Shown here: positions 1-8,344 of the stretch, in pieces
Layout: each line of letters begins with the position of its first letter
Numbering within the stretch: position 1 is the stretch's first letter
Assembly: GCF_010122465.1 (NCBI RefSeq)
Contig: NZ_WLZY01000001.1
Coordinates: 961,000 to 1,024,999, forward strand
Origin: Phytoactinopolyspora mesophila
GTDB lineage: Bacteria; Actinomycetota; Actinomycetes; Jiangellales; Jiangellaceae
Length of the DNA: 64,000 nt
Direction of reading: 5' to 3'
The notes under the pieces: generated by a model
Database searches by the model: none
Told to the model about the DNA's origin: nothing
The model's input: the letters and a program-made list of their open reading frames with translations, nothing else
Translations under genes and position numbers: made by a program

Positions 1-1
1 C

Positions 2-754
2 TTCCCCAGCGGCCGCCCCGCCGACGAGGTCTGCCCCACCGAGCTCGCCGTCGTCGCATGGGCGGCCAATCTCGGCACGCTCACCTTCCACCCCTGGCCG
101 GTGCGGCGCGACCATCCCGATCACCCGGATCAGATGCGCATCGATCTCGATCCCCAGCCCGGCACCGATTTCGCCGACGCCGCGCGCGTTGCCCCGGAAG
201 CCCGGGCGCTCCTGCAAGAACTCGGTCTGGATGCTTTCCCGAAGACGTCGGGCGGGCGCGGTTTGCATTTGTACGTCCCCATCGAGCCGAAATGGGACTT
301 CGTCGAGGTACGGCGCGCGTTGATCGCTTTCGGGCGCGAGCTGGAGCGCCGGCTCCCGTCGTCGGTGACCATGTCCTGGTGGAAGGAAGAGCGCGGCGAG
401 AAGATCTTCGTCGACTTCAACCAGATGGCTCGGGATCGCACGATCGCCTCGGCCTACTCCATCCGGCCGAATCCACGGGCAACCGTGTCGGCGCCGCTGA
501 GCTGGGACGAGGTCGGCGACGTCACACCGGAGGATTTCGACATCACGACCATGCCGGAGCGGTTCTCCGACATCGGCGACCCACACGCGGTGATGGACGG
601 GCACGCGTTCTCACTCGAGCCGCTGTTGGAGATGGCCGAACGTGATGCCCGTGACCACGACCTCGGCGATCTCCCCTACCCACCTGAGTATCCGAAGATG
701 CCCGGCGAACCCATGCGAGTGCAGCCCAGCCGCGCCCGCGACACCAACGGGTAG
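2..754 (+). CDS. LigD-type DNA primase/polymerase domain protein, 5' end outside window
   Basis: About 250 C-terminal residues of an archaeo-eukaryotic primase superfamily polymerase of the LigD PolDom family, which fills gaps and ends during Ku-dependent non-homologous end joining. The reading frame is open to the left edge, so the start is missing. Visible hallmarks are the catalytic acidic motif RIDLDPQP, the nucleotide-binding stretch SGGRGLH, and the third catalytic aspartate in IFVDFNQMARDRT followed by SAYSIRP. The tail after PEYPKMPGEP is short with no ligase or nuclease domain, so this is either a stand-alone PolDom protein or the C-terminal module of a larger one. Family assignment is firm; which form it is cannot be seen. 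Confidence 0.88.
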   Translation, partial: FPSGRPADEVCPTELAVVAWAANLGTLTFHPWPVRRDHPDHPDQMRIDLDPQPGTDFADAARVAPEARALLQELGLDAFPKTSGGRGLHLYVPIEPKWDFVEVRRALIAFGRELERRLPSSVTMSWWKEERGEKIFVDFNQMARDRTIASAYSIRPNPRATVSAPLSWDEVGDVTPEDFDITTMPERFSDIGDPHAVMDGHAFSLEPLLEMAERDARDHDLGDLPYPPEYPKMPGEPMRVQPSRARDTNG

Positions 755-808
755 CGGACCCGGCCACACGGATGCGCCCAGGGTGGTGGAGCGCGTAACG
801 TCGAAGAC

Positions 809-1225
809 ATGACGTACCCGGTGGAGAAGACCGACGACGAGTGGCGGGCCGAACTCTCTGCGGAGGAGTATTACGTGCTCCGCCAGGCAGGCACCGAGCG
901 CCCTGGATCGAGCCCACTCGAACATCAGGATGACCGCCCGTACATGTACGAGTGCCGTGGCTGCGGAGCCGAGCTTTTCCAGAGCGCCACCAAGTTCGAC
1001 GCCCACTGCGGATGGCCGGCGTTCTACGCGCCGCTGGCCGAAGACCGAGTCGAGCACATCGAAGACCGAAGCCTCGGGCAAGTCCGTACCGAGGTCCGGT
1101 GCGCACGTTGCGGATCGCATCTAGGGCACGTTTTCACCGGAGAAGGCTTCCCAACGCCGACCGATCAGCGGTACTGCATCAACGGGGTGGCTATGCGCCG
1201 CATCGAGCCGCCAGAAGCGCGCTGA
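809..1225 (+). CDS. msrB: peptide-methionine (R)-S-oxide reductase MsrB
   Basis: 138-residue cytoplasmic enzyme that reduces methionine-R-sulfoxide in proteins. Two CxxC pairs (C49/C52 and C98/C101) form the structural zinc site, and C123 in RYCINGVA is the catalytic cysteine; HCGWPAF (66-72) is the family signature. Length is normal for a single-domain MsrB. The ATG follows TAACGT at 796-801 by seven bases with no Shine-Dalgarno, which suggests a leaderless transcript, so it is probably transcribed separately from the polymerase gene upstream. Confidence 0.96.
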   Translation: MTYPVEKTDDEWRAELSAEEYYVLRQAGTERPGSSPLEHQDDRPYMYECRGCGAELFQSATKFDAHCGWPAFYAPLAEDRVEHIEDRSLGQVRTEVRCARCGSHLGHVFTGEGFPTPTDQRYCINGVAMRRIEPPEAR

Positions 1226-1248
1226 GAGAACCTCCCGACGGCAGAAGT

Positions 1249-1264
1249 GTCTAGCAAGCTAGAC
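1249..1264. promoter_or_regulatory. palindromic operator candidate upstream of the GntR gene
   Basis: GTCTAGC-AA-GCTAGAC: perfect 7-base arms around two bases, just upstream of the putative -35 of the next gene. Size and position fit an operator for a dimeric GntR protein acting on its own promoter; this function is inferred. Confidence 0.55.
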
Positions 1265-1275
1265 GGCTGACCTGC

Positions 1276-1304
1276 TTGTTTAGCGATTTCAGTTGGGTTA
1301 GCAT
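1276..1304 (+). promoter_or_regulatory. promoter of the GntR gene (leaderless)
   Basis: TTGTTT (1276-1281), 17-base spacer, TAGCAT (1299-1304), then seven bases to ATG at 1312. The predicted transcription start falls on or beside the start codon, so the mRNA would lack a leader. Confidence 0.55.
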
Positions 1305-1311
1305 CGGCGTC

Positions 1312-1686
1312 ATGTCGGACCTTGCTCACGGTCGCCAACCGGTGCCAACCGATGCTTCGGACCCGTCCCAGCCCTCCGAGACCACACCCTTCGACGCCAC
1401 GCTGACCGAAACGCCCGAGCCATCCGCCGCCCAACCCAGCGTCACCATTCCGGAATTCGACCCCGATGCCCGCGGCAACGGCTACGTCTACCTCAGGCTC
1501 GCCGATCATCTCGCGGCTCGCATCGAGGCGCGTGATCTGCCACCGGGCACTCAGTTGCCGGCCGAACGCGACCTCGCCATGCAGTACGGCGTCTCCATTG
1601 GAACAGTCCGGCGGGTTGCCGCCGAGCTGCGAAATCGTGACCTCATCCTGACACTTCCCGCGAAAGGTACATACGTTCGGCGCTGA
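1312..1686 (+). CDS. GntR-family transcriptional regulator, DNA-binding domain only
   Basis: 124-residue protein with a Pro/Thr-rich, probably disordered N-terminus (1-50) and a C-terminal winged helix-turn-helix (about 57-124) carrying GntR signatures PGTQLPAERDLA, GVSIGTVRRV and GTYVRR. There is no effector-binding domain, so it is smaller than typical FadR, HutC or YtrA members. ATG 1312 is preferred over TTG 1276 because TAGCAT lies seven bases upstream and the alternative start would be inside the promoter. It sits 28 bases before a sensor kinase gene on the same strand. A perfect palindrome at 1249-1264 is a likely self-operator. Confidence 0.85.
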   Translation: MSDLAHGRQPVPTDASDPSQPSETTPFDATLTETPEPSAAQPSVTIPEFDPDARGNGYVYLRLADHLAARIEARDLPPGTQLPAERDLAMQYGVSIGTVRRVAAELRNRDLILTLPAKGTYVRR

Positions 1687-1714
1687 TGTCAGCCCGGGAC
1701 GCTAGCGTTGCCTC

Positions 1715-2971
1715 GTGACCACGACCTCTCCGCCAGGCAGGTCGGACCCTGATCTGCCCGGCCTGCTACCGGGGTTCCTGCTTGCTGAGCGCCCCGACGA
1801 GCCACAACATCCTGCTGTCGTGCGCCGCAGATCCGTCCGTGATTGGATCGTCGACGTCGTGTCGTTTCTCATCGCCGCTGGGATCGGCGCGGCCACACTC
1901 GCCGAAGAAGTCGGACGCGGCGATGGATTCACGGCTTGGCGGGCGACCGATCTCGTCATCGGCATAGTCGTCTGCTTCAGCTTGTGGTTCCGCCGGCGCT
2001 GGCCTATTCAGCTCGCGATAGCCGCCACCGTGACAGCGGCATTCGTCTCGACCAGCGGCGGGGCGGCCCTCGTCATGCTGTTCACGGTCGCGGTACACCG
2101 CCGGTTTCCCGCGGCCGCGGCCATCGCAGTCGCGAACATCTTCAGCGCCGCGGTCTACTACTGGATACACCCACCATCGGACTCCTGGACCGTGTCGTTC
2201 GTGTTCGCCACGTTGGTGTTCGTCGTCGCCGTCGTCTGGGGCATGTTCGTTCGTGCCCGGCGTCAGCTGGTCGTGTCGCTGCGGGAACGTGCCCGCCAAG
2301 CCGAGTCCGAAGCTCAGCTACGCGTCGAGCAGGCCCAGCAACGTGAACGCCAGCGGATCGCTCGTGAGATGCACGACGTGCTGGCCCATCGGCTGTCGCT
2401 GCTCAGCGTGCACGCCAACGCGCTCGCGTATCGCCGCGACGCCCCGGCCGAGGACGTCGCGCGGGTGTCCAACATCATCCGGGAGAGCGCACATCAGGCA
2501 CTCGAGGACCTGCGCGAGATCATCGGCGTCCTGCGCGCGCCGTCGGCCCACCCGGTGGCGGAGGACGAACCACAGCCAACGCTCGGCGACATCGCCGGTC
2601 TCGTGGACGAGTCGCGCCGGGCTGGGATGCGCGTCGCGGTCGACGACTGGCGAGACGCCGAAGCCCCATTGCAGCCGGCCGTCGACCGATGCGCCTACCG
2701 GGTCGTGCAGGAAGGCCTCACCAACGCCCGCAAGCACGCTCCCGGCGCAGCGGTGTCGATTGCCTTGGCCGGCACACCCGGCGACGCGCTCACGGTCAAC
2801 GTCCGCAACGGAGCTCCCGCCGAGATCGTCCCGGCCGACCCCATCCCCGGCTCCGGCACAGGCTTGGTCGGACTCAACGAGCGCGTGGGCCTCGCGGGCG
2901 GAACCCTCAGATCCGGGCCCACCGCCGACGGCGGCTTCGCCCTCACCGCGGATCTGCCCTGGCCGAGTTAG
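1715..2971 (+). CDS. sensor histidine kinase, HisKA_3 (NarL-partner) family, no adjacent regulator
   Basis: 418-residue membrane kinase. An N-terminal block of hydrophobic helices (about 45-160) is followed by a coiled linker and the dimerisation/phosphoacceptor motif EMHDVLAHRLSLLSVHA, then a HATPase domain with EGLTNARKHAPG and a glycine-rich GTGLVGLNERV lid. Such kinases normally phosphorylate a NarL/FixJ regulator encoded next door, but the downstream neighbour is convergent cydB and the upstream one is GntR. The nearest NarL-type regulator, at 7679-8344, already has its own kinase. The GTG follows TAGCGT (1703-1708) by six bases, so translation may be leaderless. Confidence 0.9.
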   Translation: MTTTSPPGRSDPDLPGLLPGFLLAERPDEPQHPAVVRRRSVRDWIVDVVSFLIAAGIGAATLAEEVGRGDGFTAWRATDLVIGIVVCFSLWFRRRWPIQLAIAATVTAAFVSTSGGAALVMLFTVAVHRRFPAAAAIAVANIFSAAVYYWIHPPSDSWTVSFVFATLVFVVAVVWGMFVRARRQLVVSLRERARQAESEAQLRVEQAQQRERQRIAREMHDVLAHRLSLLSVHANALAYRRDAPAEDVARVSNIIRESAHQALEDLREIIGVLRAPSAHPVAEDEPQPTLGDIAGLVDESRRAGMRVAVDDWRDAEAPLQPAVDRCAYRVVQEGLTNARKHAPGAAVSIALAGTPGDALTVNVRNGAPAEIVPADPIPGSGTGLVGLNERVGLAGGTLRSGPTADGGFALTADLPWPS

Positions 2972-3026
2972 CAGTTCGCTGTCGAGCAGTTGTCGCGCTG
3001 ATGTGTACCTCCGACCGCCAGCTACC

Positions 3027-3839
3027 TCAAATGTTGATCTTCGCCCCGTCATGACCCTTCGAAAGTACGATCCGGTGGGCGCACAGCCTCCACACCCACA
3101 CCTGGGCGGCCACGAGGAACGGGGTGATCACCAGTATGGCCGGCACGAGCCACCCGAGTGTGCCCGCGTCGGCTACGGTCTCGGTCAGGGCGAGGTTCGA
3201 TCCGGCGACGACGGTCAGAGCCGCCATCACTGCCGACGTGACGGCGAAGGTCCGCTGCTCCCCCGATGCGCCGAACCACTGCAACGAGCGCCGTCGCAAC
3301 TCACCAGCGCTTCGAAGCGCCACGAACGCCAGTCCGTGTAATGCGAAGACGGTCATCACGGCGACCACCGCGACCACCACAACGGGCTCGGTCACGACGC
3401 GGTCGGTGACGCCCGCCAGAAGCCCAGCGAAGATCCATCCCCAGCTGCCGGCCACGATCCAGCTACCCGCACTGATCACCGCATCGCACCCGGCCCGCCA
3501 AGCGCGAGCTCCGCGGCCGTCCCCATCTACCCGCCCCCGGAACCACACCCCGATGTCCCGGCTCACCCAGCCCGCCAGCAAGGCGACGAACAACGGGAAC
3601 AGTCCGCTCAGCAGATCACCTTCGAGCACCGGGAACAACCCGATCAGCACACCGGCAGTCGCGATCAGCCACACCTCGTTGGTGAGAAAGAACGGCACGA
3701 TGGTCGCCACCACGAGCCGCCTCTCTCCACGGTCTCGGCCGAGGATCGGGATCAGCATGCCAGCCCCGATGTCGGCCCCGCCGAGCACGAAGTAGCCGAT
3801 CGCGTAGAAAACCAGGATGACGATGGCCAGCGTTTCCAT
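3027..3839 (-). CDS. cydB: cytochrome bd-type quinol oxidase subunit II (short form)
   Basis: Integral membrane protein of 270 residues with 7-8 hydrophobic segments, beginning with the CydB signature ending GGADIGAGML. Subunit II of the bd oxidase stabilises the haem-bearing subunit I in the membrane for terminal oxidation of quinol with oxygen. Most CydB/CioB proteins have 330-380 residues, so this is a compact version, with losses mainly in loops and one possible helix. It starts six bases after cydA, behind GGGAAG. No cydDC assembly genes are present here. Confidence 0.87.
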   Translation of the reverse strand: METLAIVILVFYAIGYFVLGGADIGAGMLIPILGRDRGERRLVVATIVPFFLTNEVWLIATAGVLIGLFPVLEGDLLSGLFPLFVALLAGWVSRDIGVWFRGRVDGDGRGARAWRAGCDAVISAGSWIVAGSWGWIFAGLLAGVTDRVVTEPVVVVAVVAVMTVFALHGLAFVALRSAGELRRRSLQWFGASGEQRTFAVTSAVMAALTVVAGSNLALTETVADAGTLGWLVPAILVITPFLVAAQVWVWRLCAHRIVLSKGHDGAKINI

Positions 3840-3845
3840 CTGATC

Positions 3846-5135
3846 TCACTTCCCCACGAAGGTCAGGACGGCATCCGACGGCTCTGGCGCTGTTCCGTCC
3901 GTTGCCGGCGAACCGAGCGTCACGGCGCCGGGTCCGCGCCGGGCGTGCCGAGCCATCAGCCAGATGGTCACGAACACCAGAACCCCGAACAGCGTGGTGA
4001 AGGTGAGCAGGGATACCCGCATCGCGCCGTCTGAGATGTCAGAGACGGCGTCCTCGACAGTCAGCATCTCGTAGATCACCCACGGCTGGCGGCCGACTTC
4101 CCGGAAGATCCAGCCGGAGATCATCGCGATGAACGGCAACGGGAGCGATGCCATCAGGACGACGTGCCAGGCCCTGGCCCGCACGATCACCTTCTTCGAC
4201 ATCGCCAGCAGCGCACCGAGAATCACCAGCCAGAACATCGCGGCGAAGGCCACCAGCATCAGTGTTCCCCCCGCCCGGGCCAGGCCTGGCGGTTCATAGG
4301 TGCCGGCGCCGAACTGGTCGATCATCGCTGCCTGGATGGCGTCGATCTCCTCGTTGTCGGCGGCGAACACCGCCAGCTTCATCGGCTGGATGTCCTCGAG
4401 TTTGGAGAACTGGATGCCGCCGGAAGCGACGGTGAGGAACAACGCCGGCACTGAGGCGAACACCCCGATCCGCAGCGAACGCCCGAAGAACTCTCGCTCG
4501 TCGGTACGACGCCGCAAGTGGTAGGCGCTGACCCCGGCCAGGAAGAAACCACTGGTCAGTAGCGCACCACCGAGGATGTGCCAGAACGCACCGATCGCGC
4601 TCGGGTTGGTGAGCATCGCCGTGAGGTCGGTGAGCCGCATGCTGCCATCGCCGTCGATCTCGGCGCCGACCGGGTTCTGCATGAAGCCGTTGGCGACCAG
4701 GATCCAGTAGGCCGACGCGTAGGCGGTCAGGGTGACGACCCAGATCACGCCCAGGTGCAGCCACCGGCTCATCCGGCCCCAGCCGAAGATCCACAGCCCG
4801 AGGAACGTCGATTCGATGAAGAAGGCGACCAAGGTCTCCATCGCCAGGGCCGCGCCGAAGACATTCCCCGCGAAATGGGTCAGACCGCTCCAGCTCATGC
4901 CGAACTGCAGCTCCATCACCAGCCCGGTGACGATGCCCATCGCATAGTTGATCACGTAGAGCTGTCCCCAGAACCGCACCATCCGGGTGTGCACCGGGCT
5001 GTTCGTGATCGTCGCCCGCAGCTGCAAGCAGGCCACGGTCGTCGCGAGCCCGAGGGTCAGCGCCACGAAGAGGAAATGAGCGCCCGCGGTCAGCGCGAAT
5101 TGCAGCCGCGCGAGCTCTAGAGTCTCGGGGGTCAT
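3846..5135 (-). CDS. cydA: cytochrome bd-type quinol oxidase subunit I
   Basis: 429-residue haem-binding subunit of the high-affinity quinol:oxygen oxidoreductase. H20 (AGAHFLF) matches the high-spin haem ligand of the family, the helix with AFWHILGGALL carries the second histidine, and GRQPWVIYEML is the characteristic signature. The quinol-binding loop is of the short, CioA-like type. Its ATG overlaps the MMPL stop codon (ATGA), so translation is coupled to that transporter, and cydB follows at once. Bd oxidase gives low-oxygen and cyanide- or nitric-oxide-resistant respiration. Confidence 0.95.
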   Translation of the reverse strand: MTPETLELARLQFALTAGAHFLFVALTLGLATTVACLQLRATITNSPVHTRMVRFWGQLYVINYAMGIVTGLVMELQFGMSWSGLTHFAGNVFGAALAMETLVAFFIESTFLGLWIFGWGRMSRWLHLGVIWVVTLTAYASAYWILVANGFMQNPVGAEIDGDGSMRLTDLTAMLTNPSAIGAFWHILGGALLTSGFFLAGVSAYHLRRRTDEREFFGRSLRIGVFASVPALFLTVASGGIQFSKLEDIQPMKLAVFAADNEEIDAIQAAMIDQFGAGTYEPPGLARAGGTLMLVAFAAMFWLVILGALLAMSKKVIVRARAWHVVLMASLPLPFIAMISGWIFREVGRQPWVIYEMLTVEDAVSDISDGAMRVSLLTFTTLFGVLVFVTIWLMARHARRGPGAVTLGSPATDGTAPEPSDAVLTFVGK

Positions 5136-7309
5136 GCGACGACAGAGGTGCGGCCGCGGTGCTCAGCGGTCTCTGGCCGCTCCACCGGTATCGTCGGCAG
5201 CAGGCGGTCCAGCCAGCGCGGCAGCCACCAGGCTTTAGCCCCGAGCAGCCGCATCACCGCGGGAACGACGAGGCAGCGCACCACTATGGCGTCGAGGAAC
5301 ACAGCCACCGCCAACCCGAGGCCGAACTGTTGCAACATGCGGTCCGGGCTGAGCATGAACGCGCCGAACACCACGATCATGATCGCCGCCGCGGCCGTGA
5401 TCACGCCCCCCGTCCGGGCCAGTCCTTCTCGCATGGCCAGCTCAGCGTCGCCGCTGCGACGCCATACCTCGTGCATCCGCGAGACCAGGAACACCTCGTA
5501 GTCCATGGACAGGCCGAACACGATGGCGAAGATCATGACCGGTACAAAGGCCTCCACCGGCCCGGCCGGCACTCCGAACATGCCTTCACCGAATACGAGA
5601 GTCACCACACCCAGCGCAGCACTGATGACCAGCAGGTTCAGCAGGGCGGCTTTCAGCGGGATCAGTACGGATCGGAACACAGCCATGAGCAGCAACGACG
5701 ACATACCCACGACCACGACCAGGAACAACGGCAGCCGATCACTGACCGCTTCGGAGAAGTCATCCGCCGCGGCCGTGGATCCTCCGACGCGGTATTCGCC
5801 TCCGGTCTGCTCGGCCAGCTCCGGCAGGACGTCGGCGCGTAGATCGGAGACGAGGTCGCTCGTCGCCTCATCCTGCGGCGCGCTGTCCGGGAACACCATC
5901 GCGGTGGCCAGGCCGGTGTCCGGGATTGGTTGCGGCGGCGCGGCGCTGGCCACACCCGGCGTCGCCGCGAGCGTCTCGTGTACGACGCCGGTGTGCTGCT
6001 CCGGCACACCGTCCAAGAGGACGAACAGCGGCCCGTTGACGCCGGGGCCGAACCCCTCGGCCAGCAGGTCGTAGGCTTGGCGGCTGGTCGTCGCCTCAGG
6101 ATCGTTGCCGGCGTCGGCAAAGCCCAGCCGCATGCCGAACATCGGGATGGACAGCGCGGCCAACAGCACCACTGCGATCGCCACCGGCGGCCACGGCCGG
6201 CCCGCCACACCGTCGGCCAGCCGTCGCCAACGGTCCCCCTCGTCACGTTTGGTGCGCTCGGCGTGCCGGATCACCCGGCGCTCGATCCGGCGCCCGAACA
6301 GGGTCAGCAAGGACGGCAGCAGCGTCAGGGACGCCACCATGGTCACCAGGACCGTCAACGCGACCGCCAGGGCAACGCCCTGCAGCGATCCGAGCCCGAG
6401 CGCGAACAGGCCGAGCAGCGCGAATACGACCGTCACACCGGCGAAGATGACGGCGCGGCCCGCCGTGTCGAGCGCCTTGCGGGCAGCTTGCTGCCGGTCT
6501 GCCCCGGCGAGCAGTTCACTGCGGTAGCGAGCGAAGATCAGCAATGCGTAGTCGATACCGACGCCGAGGCCGACGAGCATCATGAGCGGCGGGGTGTAGC
6601 TGGCGATCGTCGTGACATTCGACATCAGCATGATCACCCCGAGGGTGCTGCCGACGGCGAAGATCGCGGTGATCACCGGCAGTGTCGCCGCTAGGAACGA
6701 GCCGAACATGAAGATGAGGATCACCAGCGCGGCCAGGATCCCGGCCCCTTCGGCCGCGCCGCCTTCGGCCTCCTCGGCGCCACGCACGGCATCGCCCCCG
6801 AGCTCGATCCGAAGCCCGTCACCACCGGCGGCGCGCGCCGTGTCGATGATGTCCTCGACAGCGTCTTGTGGAACGTCCGTGGCGCCGGCGTCGAGGGTCA
6901 CTGTGGCGTAGCCGATGGTGCCGTCGTCGGAGACAGCGTGTTCTGCCTCATATGGACTGGTCACGGATGCGACGTGCGGCATCGTGGACACGTCGTCGAG
7001 CATGGTGGTGACCCGCTCGCGCGTCGCGGCGTCGTCGAGACTGCCGGAGTCCTGGGCGACGATCTGGATCGATGTCCCGGCCTGCGCTGGAGCATGCTCC
7101 TCCAGCGTGTCCATCAGCTCTTGCGACTCCGTGCCCGGCAGAGTGTGGTCGTCGTAGTAGTCGTCACCCACTGTCTGCGCCACAGCGGTGATGCCGACCA
7201 GCACCAGGATCCAAAGCGCCAGGGCCAGCCAGCGGTGTCGCTGCGACCATCCAGCGAGCCGCTGCATGCGGCTCAGCTCAGCCGGACTGTACGGCGTGGT
7301 CGTTGCCAC
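5132..7309 (-). CDS. MMPL/RND-family transporter
   Basis: Large inner-membrane transporter of about 725 residues with the duplicated MMPL layout: an N-terminal helix, an extracytoplasmic domain (about 45-185), five or six helices including VGLGVGIDYALLIFARYRSEL, a second periplasmic domain, and a second helix block with GLSMDYEVFLVSRMHE. The GxxxDYxxF/L motifs carry the proton-relay aspartates. GTG 7309 is chosen because GGAGG lies nine bases upstream; TTG 7318 and ATG 7315 are too close to it. MMPL proteins export lipids, siderophores or drugs; the substrate here is unknown. The stop codon overlaps the cydA start by four bases, an unusual pairing. Confidence 0.92.
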   Translation of the reverse strand: MATTTPYSPAELSRMQRLAGWSQRHRWLALALWILVLVGITAVAQTVGDDYYDDHTLPGTESQELMDTLEEHAPAQAGTSIQIVAQDSGSLDDAATRERVTTMLDDVSTMPHVASVTSPYEAEHAVSDDGTIGYATVTLDAGATDVPQDAVEDIIDTARAAGGDGLRIELGGDAVRGAEEAEGGAAEGAGILAALVILIFMFGSFLAATLPVITAIFAVGSTLGVIMLMSNVTTIASYTPPLMMLVGLGVGIDYALLIFARYRSELLAGADRQQAARKALDTAGRAVIFAGVTVVFALLGLFALGLGSLQGVALAVALTVLVTMVASLTLLPSLLTLFGRRIERRVIRHAERTKRDEGDRWRRLADGVAGRPWPPVAIAVVLLAALSIPMFGMRLGFADAGNDPEATTSRQAYDLLAEGFGPGVNGPLFVLLDGVPEQHTGVVHETLAATPGVASAAPPQPIPDTGLATAMVFPDSAPQDEATSDLVSDLRADVLPELAEQTGGEYRVGGSTAAADDFSEAVSDRLPLFLVVVVGMSSLLLMAVFRSVLIPLKAALLNLLVISAALGVVTLVFGEGMFGVPAGPVEAFVPVMIFAIVFGLSMDYEVFLVSRMHEVWRRSGDAELAMREGLARTGGVITAAAAIMIVVFGAFMLSPDRMLQQFGLGLAVAVFLDAIVVRCLVVPAVMRLLGAKAWWLPRWLDRLLPTIPVERPETAEHRGRTSVVA

Positions 7310-7533
7310 GATCATCAACCTCCGAAGAACACGTCGGGTGTGCCGGGCACACCACTAGGACGTTGTCCAGCATCGGTTGAAAGTGCTGGTCACCGCGTCG
7401 GCCTGGGGGTGACACCTGCGATACACCCCAGGTTGCGGGCACCCCCACCGCTGTACCCCACAAGTTGTGCCGGCCACCCGGGCCAGTGCACCCGGATCAC
7501 CGCTGCACGCGAAAGAACTCGGCTGACCCGCCA
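7310..7533. other. upstream region of the MMPL-cydAB operon
   Basis: Intergenic DNA that should hold the operon promoter on the minus strand. No Rex-type palindrome or other named operator was recognised. Short open frames here overlap the adjacent repeat and lack coding character. Confidence 0.4.
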
Positions 7534-7654
7534 GAGCGCCCGGGAGATGGAGTCTCTCCATGGCGTGGTGGGCATCAGCGAGGGAGGCCGATGGCGAAGC
7601 CTCTCCCCCGACCGAGTCTGCTGGGCGAGGAGAGACTCCATCTCCCGGGCGCTC
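7534..7654. repeat. 26-bp perfect inverted repeat, copy A of a compound palindromic repeat
   Basis: The 26-base arms at 7534-7559 and 7629-7654 are exact complements around a 69-base centre. The centre holds a further imperfect stem, GGGAGGC pairing with GCCTCTCCC. The left shoulder, with TGGTGGGCATCAGCGAGG, resembles the elements near 41.5 and 63.7 kb. It lies between the start of the MMPL operon and the end of the response regulator gene, both on the minus strand, so it could also end transcription of the latter. Confidence 0.85.
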
Positions 7655-7678
7655 GGACCAGTGCCCCAGCCGAGTCCC

Positions 7679-8344
7679 CTAGTCCAGCCAACCGGGAGTG
7701 ATCAGGCCCGACTCATATGCTTGGACCACCAGCTGCGCCCGGTCCCGAGCGGCCAACTTCGTCATGATGCGGCTGACGTGTGTCTTGGCGGTGGCCGGGC
7801 TGAGCACGAGCTGCTCAGCGATCTCGTCGTTGGACAACCCGGCGGCCACGAGCACCATGACCTCCCGCTCGCGATCGGTGAGCGCGTTGAGTTGTGGGCT
7901 AGGTTCGGGCTGCGGGGAGCGCCCGGCGATCTCGGAGATGAGCCGTCGGGTCACCGAGGGAGCTATGAGCGCGTCTCCTCGCGCGACAACTCGAACGGCA
8001 TGGATCAGTTCCAGGGGTTCGGTGTCCTTGACCAGGAAGCCGCTGGCACCGGCGCGAAGCGCGGCGTACACGTACTCGTCGAGGTCGAAGGTGGTCAGGA
8101 TGACGACCTTCACCTCCGTGAGATCGCCAGCCGCGGTGATCTCCTTGGTTGCCTCCAGCCCGTCCTTCTCCGGCATCCGGATATCCATGAGAACCACGTC
8201 CGGACGTAGCTCATGGACCTTCTGGAGCGCCTCGACCCCGTTGGATGCCTCGCCGACCACCGCGATGTCGTCTTCGCCGTCGAGGATCGAGCCGAAGCCG
8301 GCGCGGACGAGGCGCTGGTCGTCGGCCAGCACCACCCGGATCAT
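7679..8344 (-). CDS. NarL/FixJ-family response regulator
   Basis: 221-residue DNA-binding regulator with a receiver domain (phosphoacceptor D54 in VLMDIRMPEKDG, Lys in FLVKDTEP) and a C-terminal LuxR-type helix-turn-helix (LTDREREVMVLVAAGLSNDEIAEQL, abbreviated here to its key parts LTDRERE and GLSNDEIA). The start is set at the ATG that overlaps the kinase stop codon (ATGA); upstream in-frame codons would extend into the kinase gene. It forms a two-gene operon with that kinase and would be its phosphorylation target. Confidence 0.95.
   Translation of the reverse strand: MIRVVLADDQRLVRAGFGSILDGEDDIAVVGEASNGVEALQKVHELRPDVVLMDIRMPEKDGLEATKEITAAGDLTEVKVVILTTFDLDEYVYAALRAGASGFLVKDTEPLELIHAVRVVARGDALIAPSVTRRLISEIAGRSPQPEPSPQLNALTDREREVMVLVAAGLSNDEIAEQLVLSPATAKTHVSRIMTKLAARDRAQLVVQAYESGLITPGWLD

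Noticed and set aside
7310..7533. Rex-type operator for the cytochrome bd operon
   Set aside because: No TTGTGAA-N4-TTCACAA-like palindrome is present.
7310..7680. Overlapping open frames on both strands (about 60-80 codons)
   Set aside because: They cross the inverted repeat, lack ribosome sites and have no family features; best read as repeat translations.
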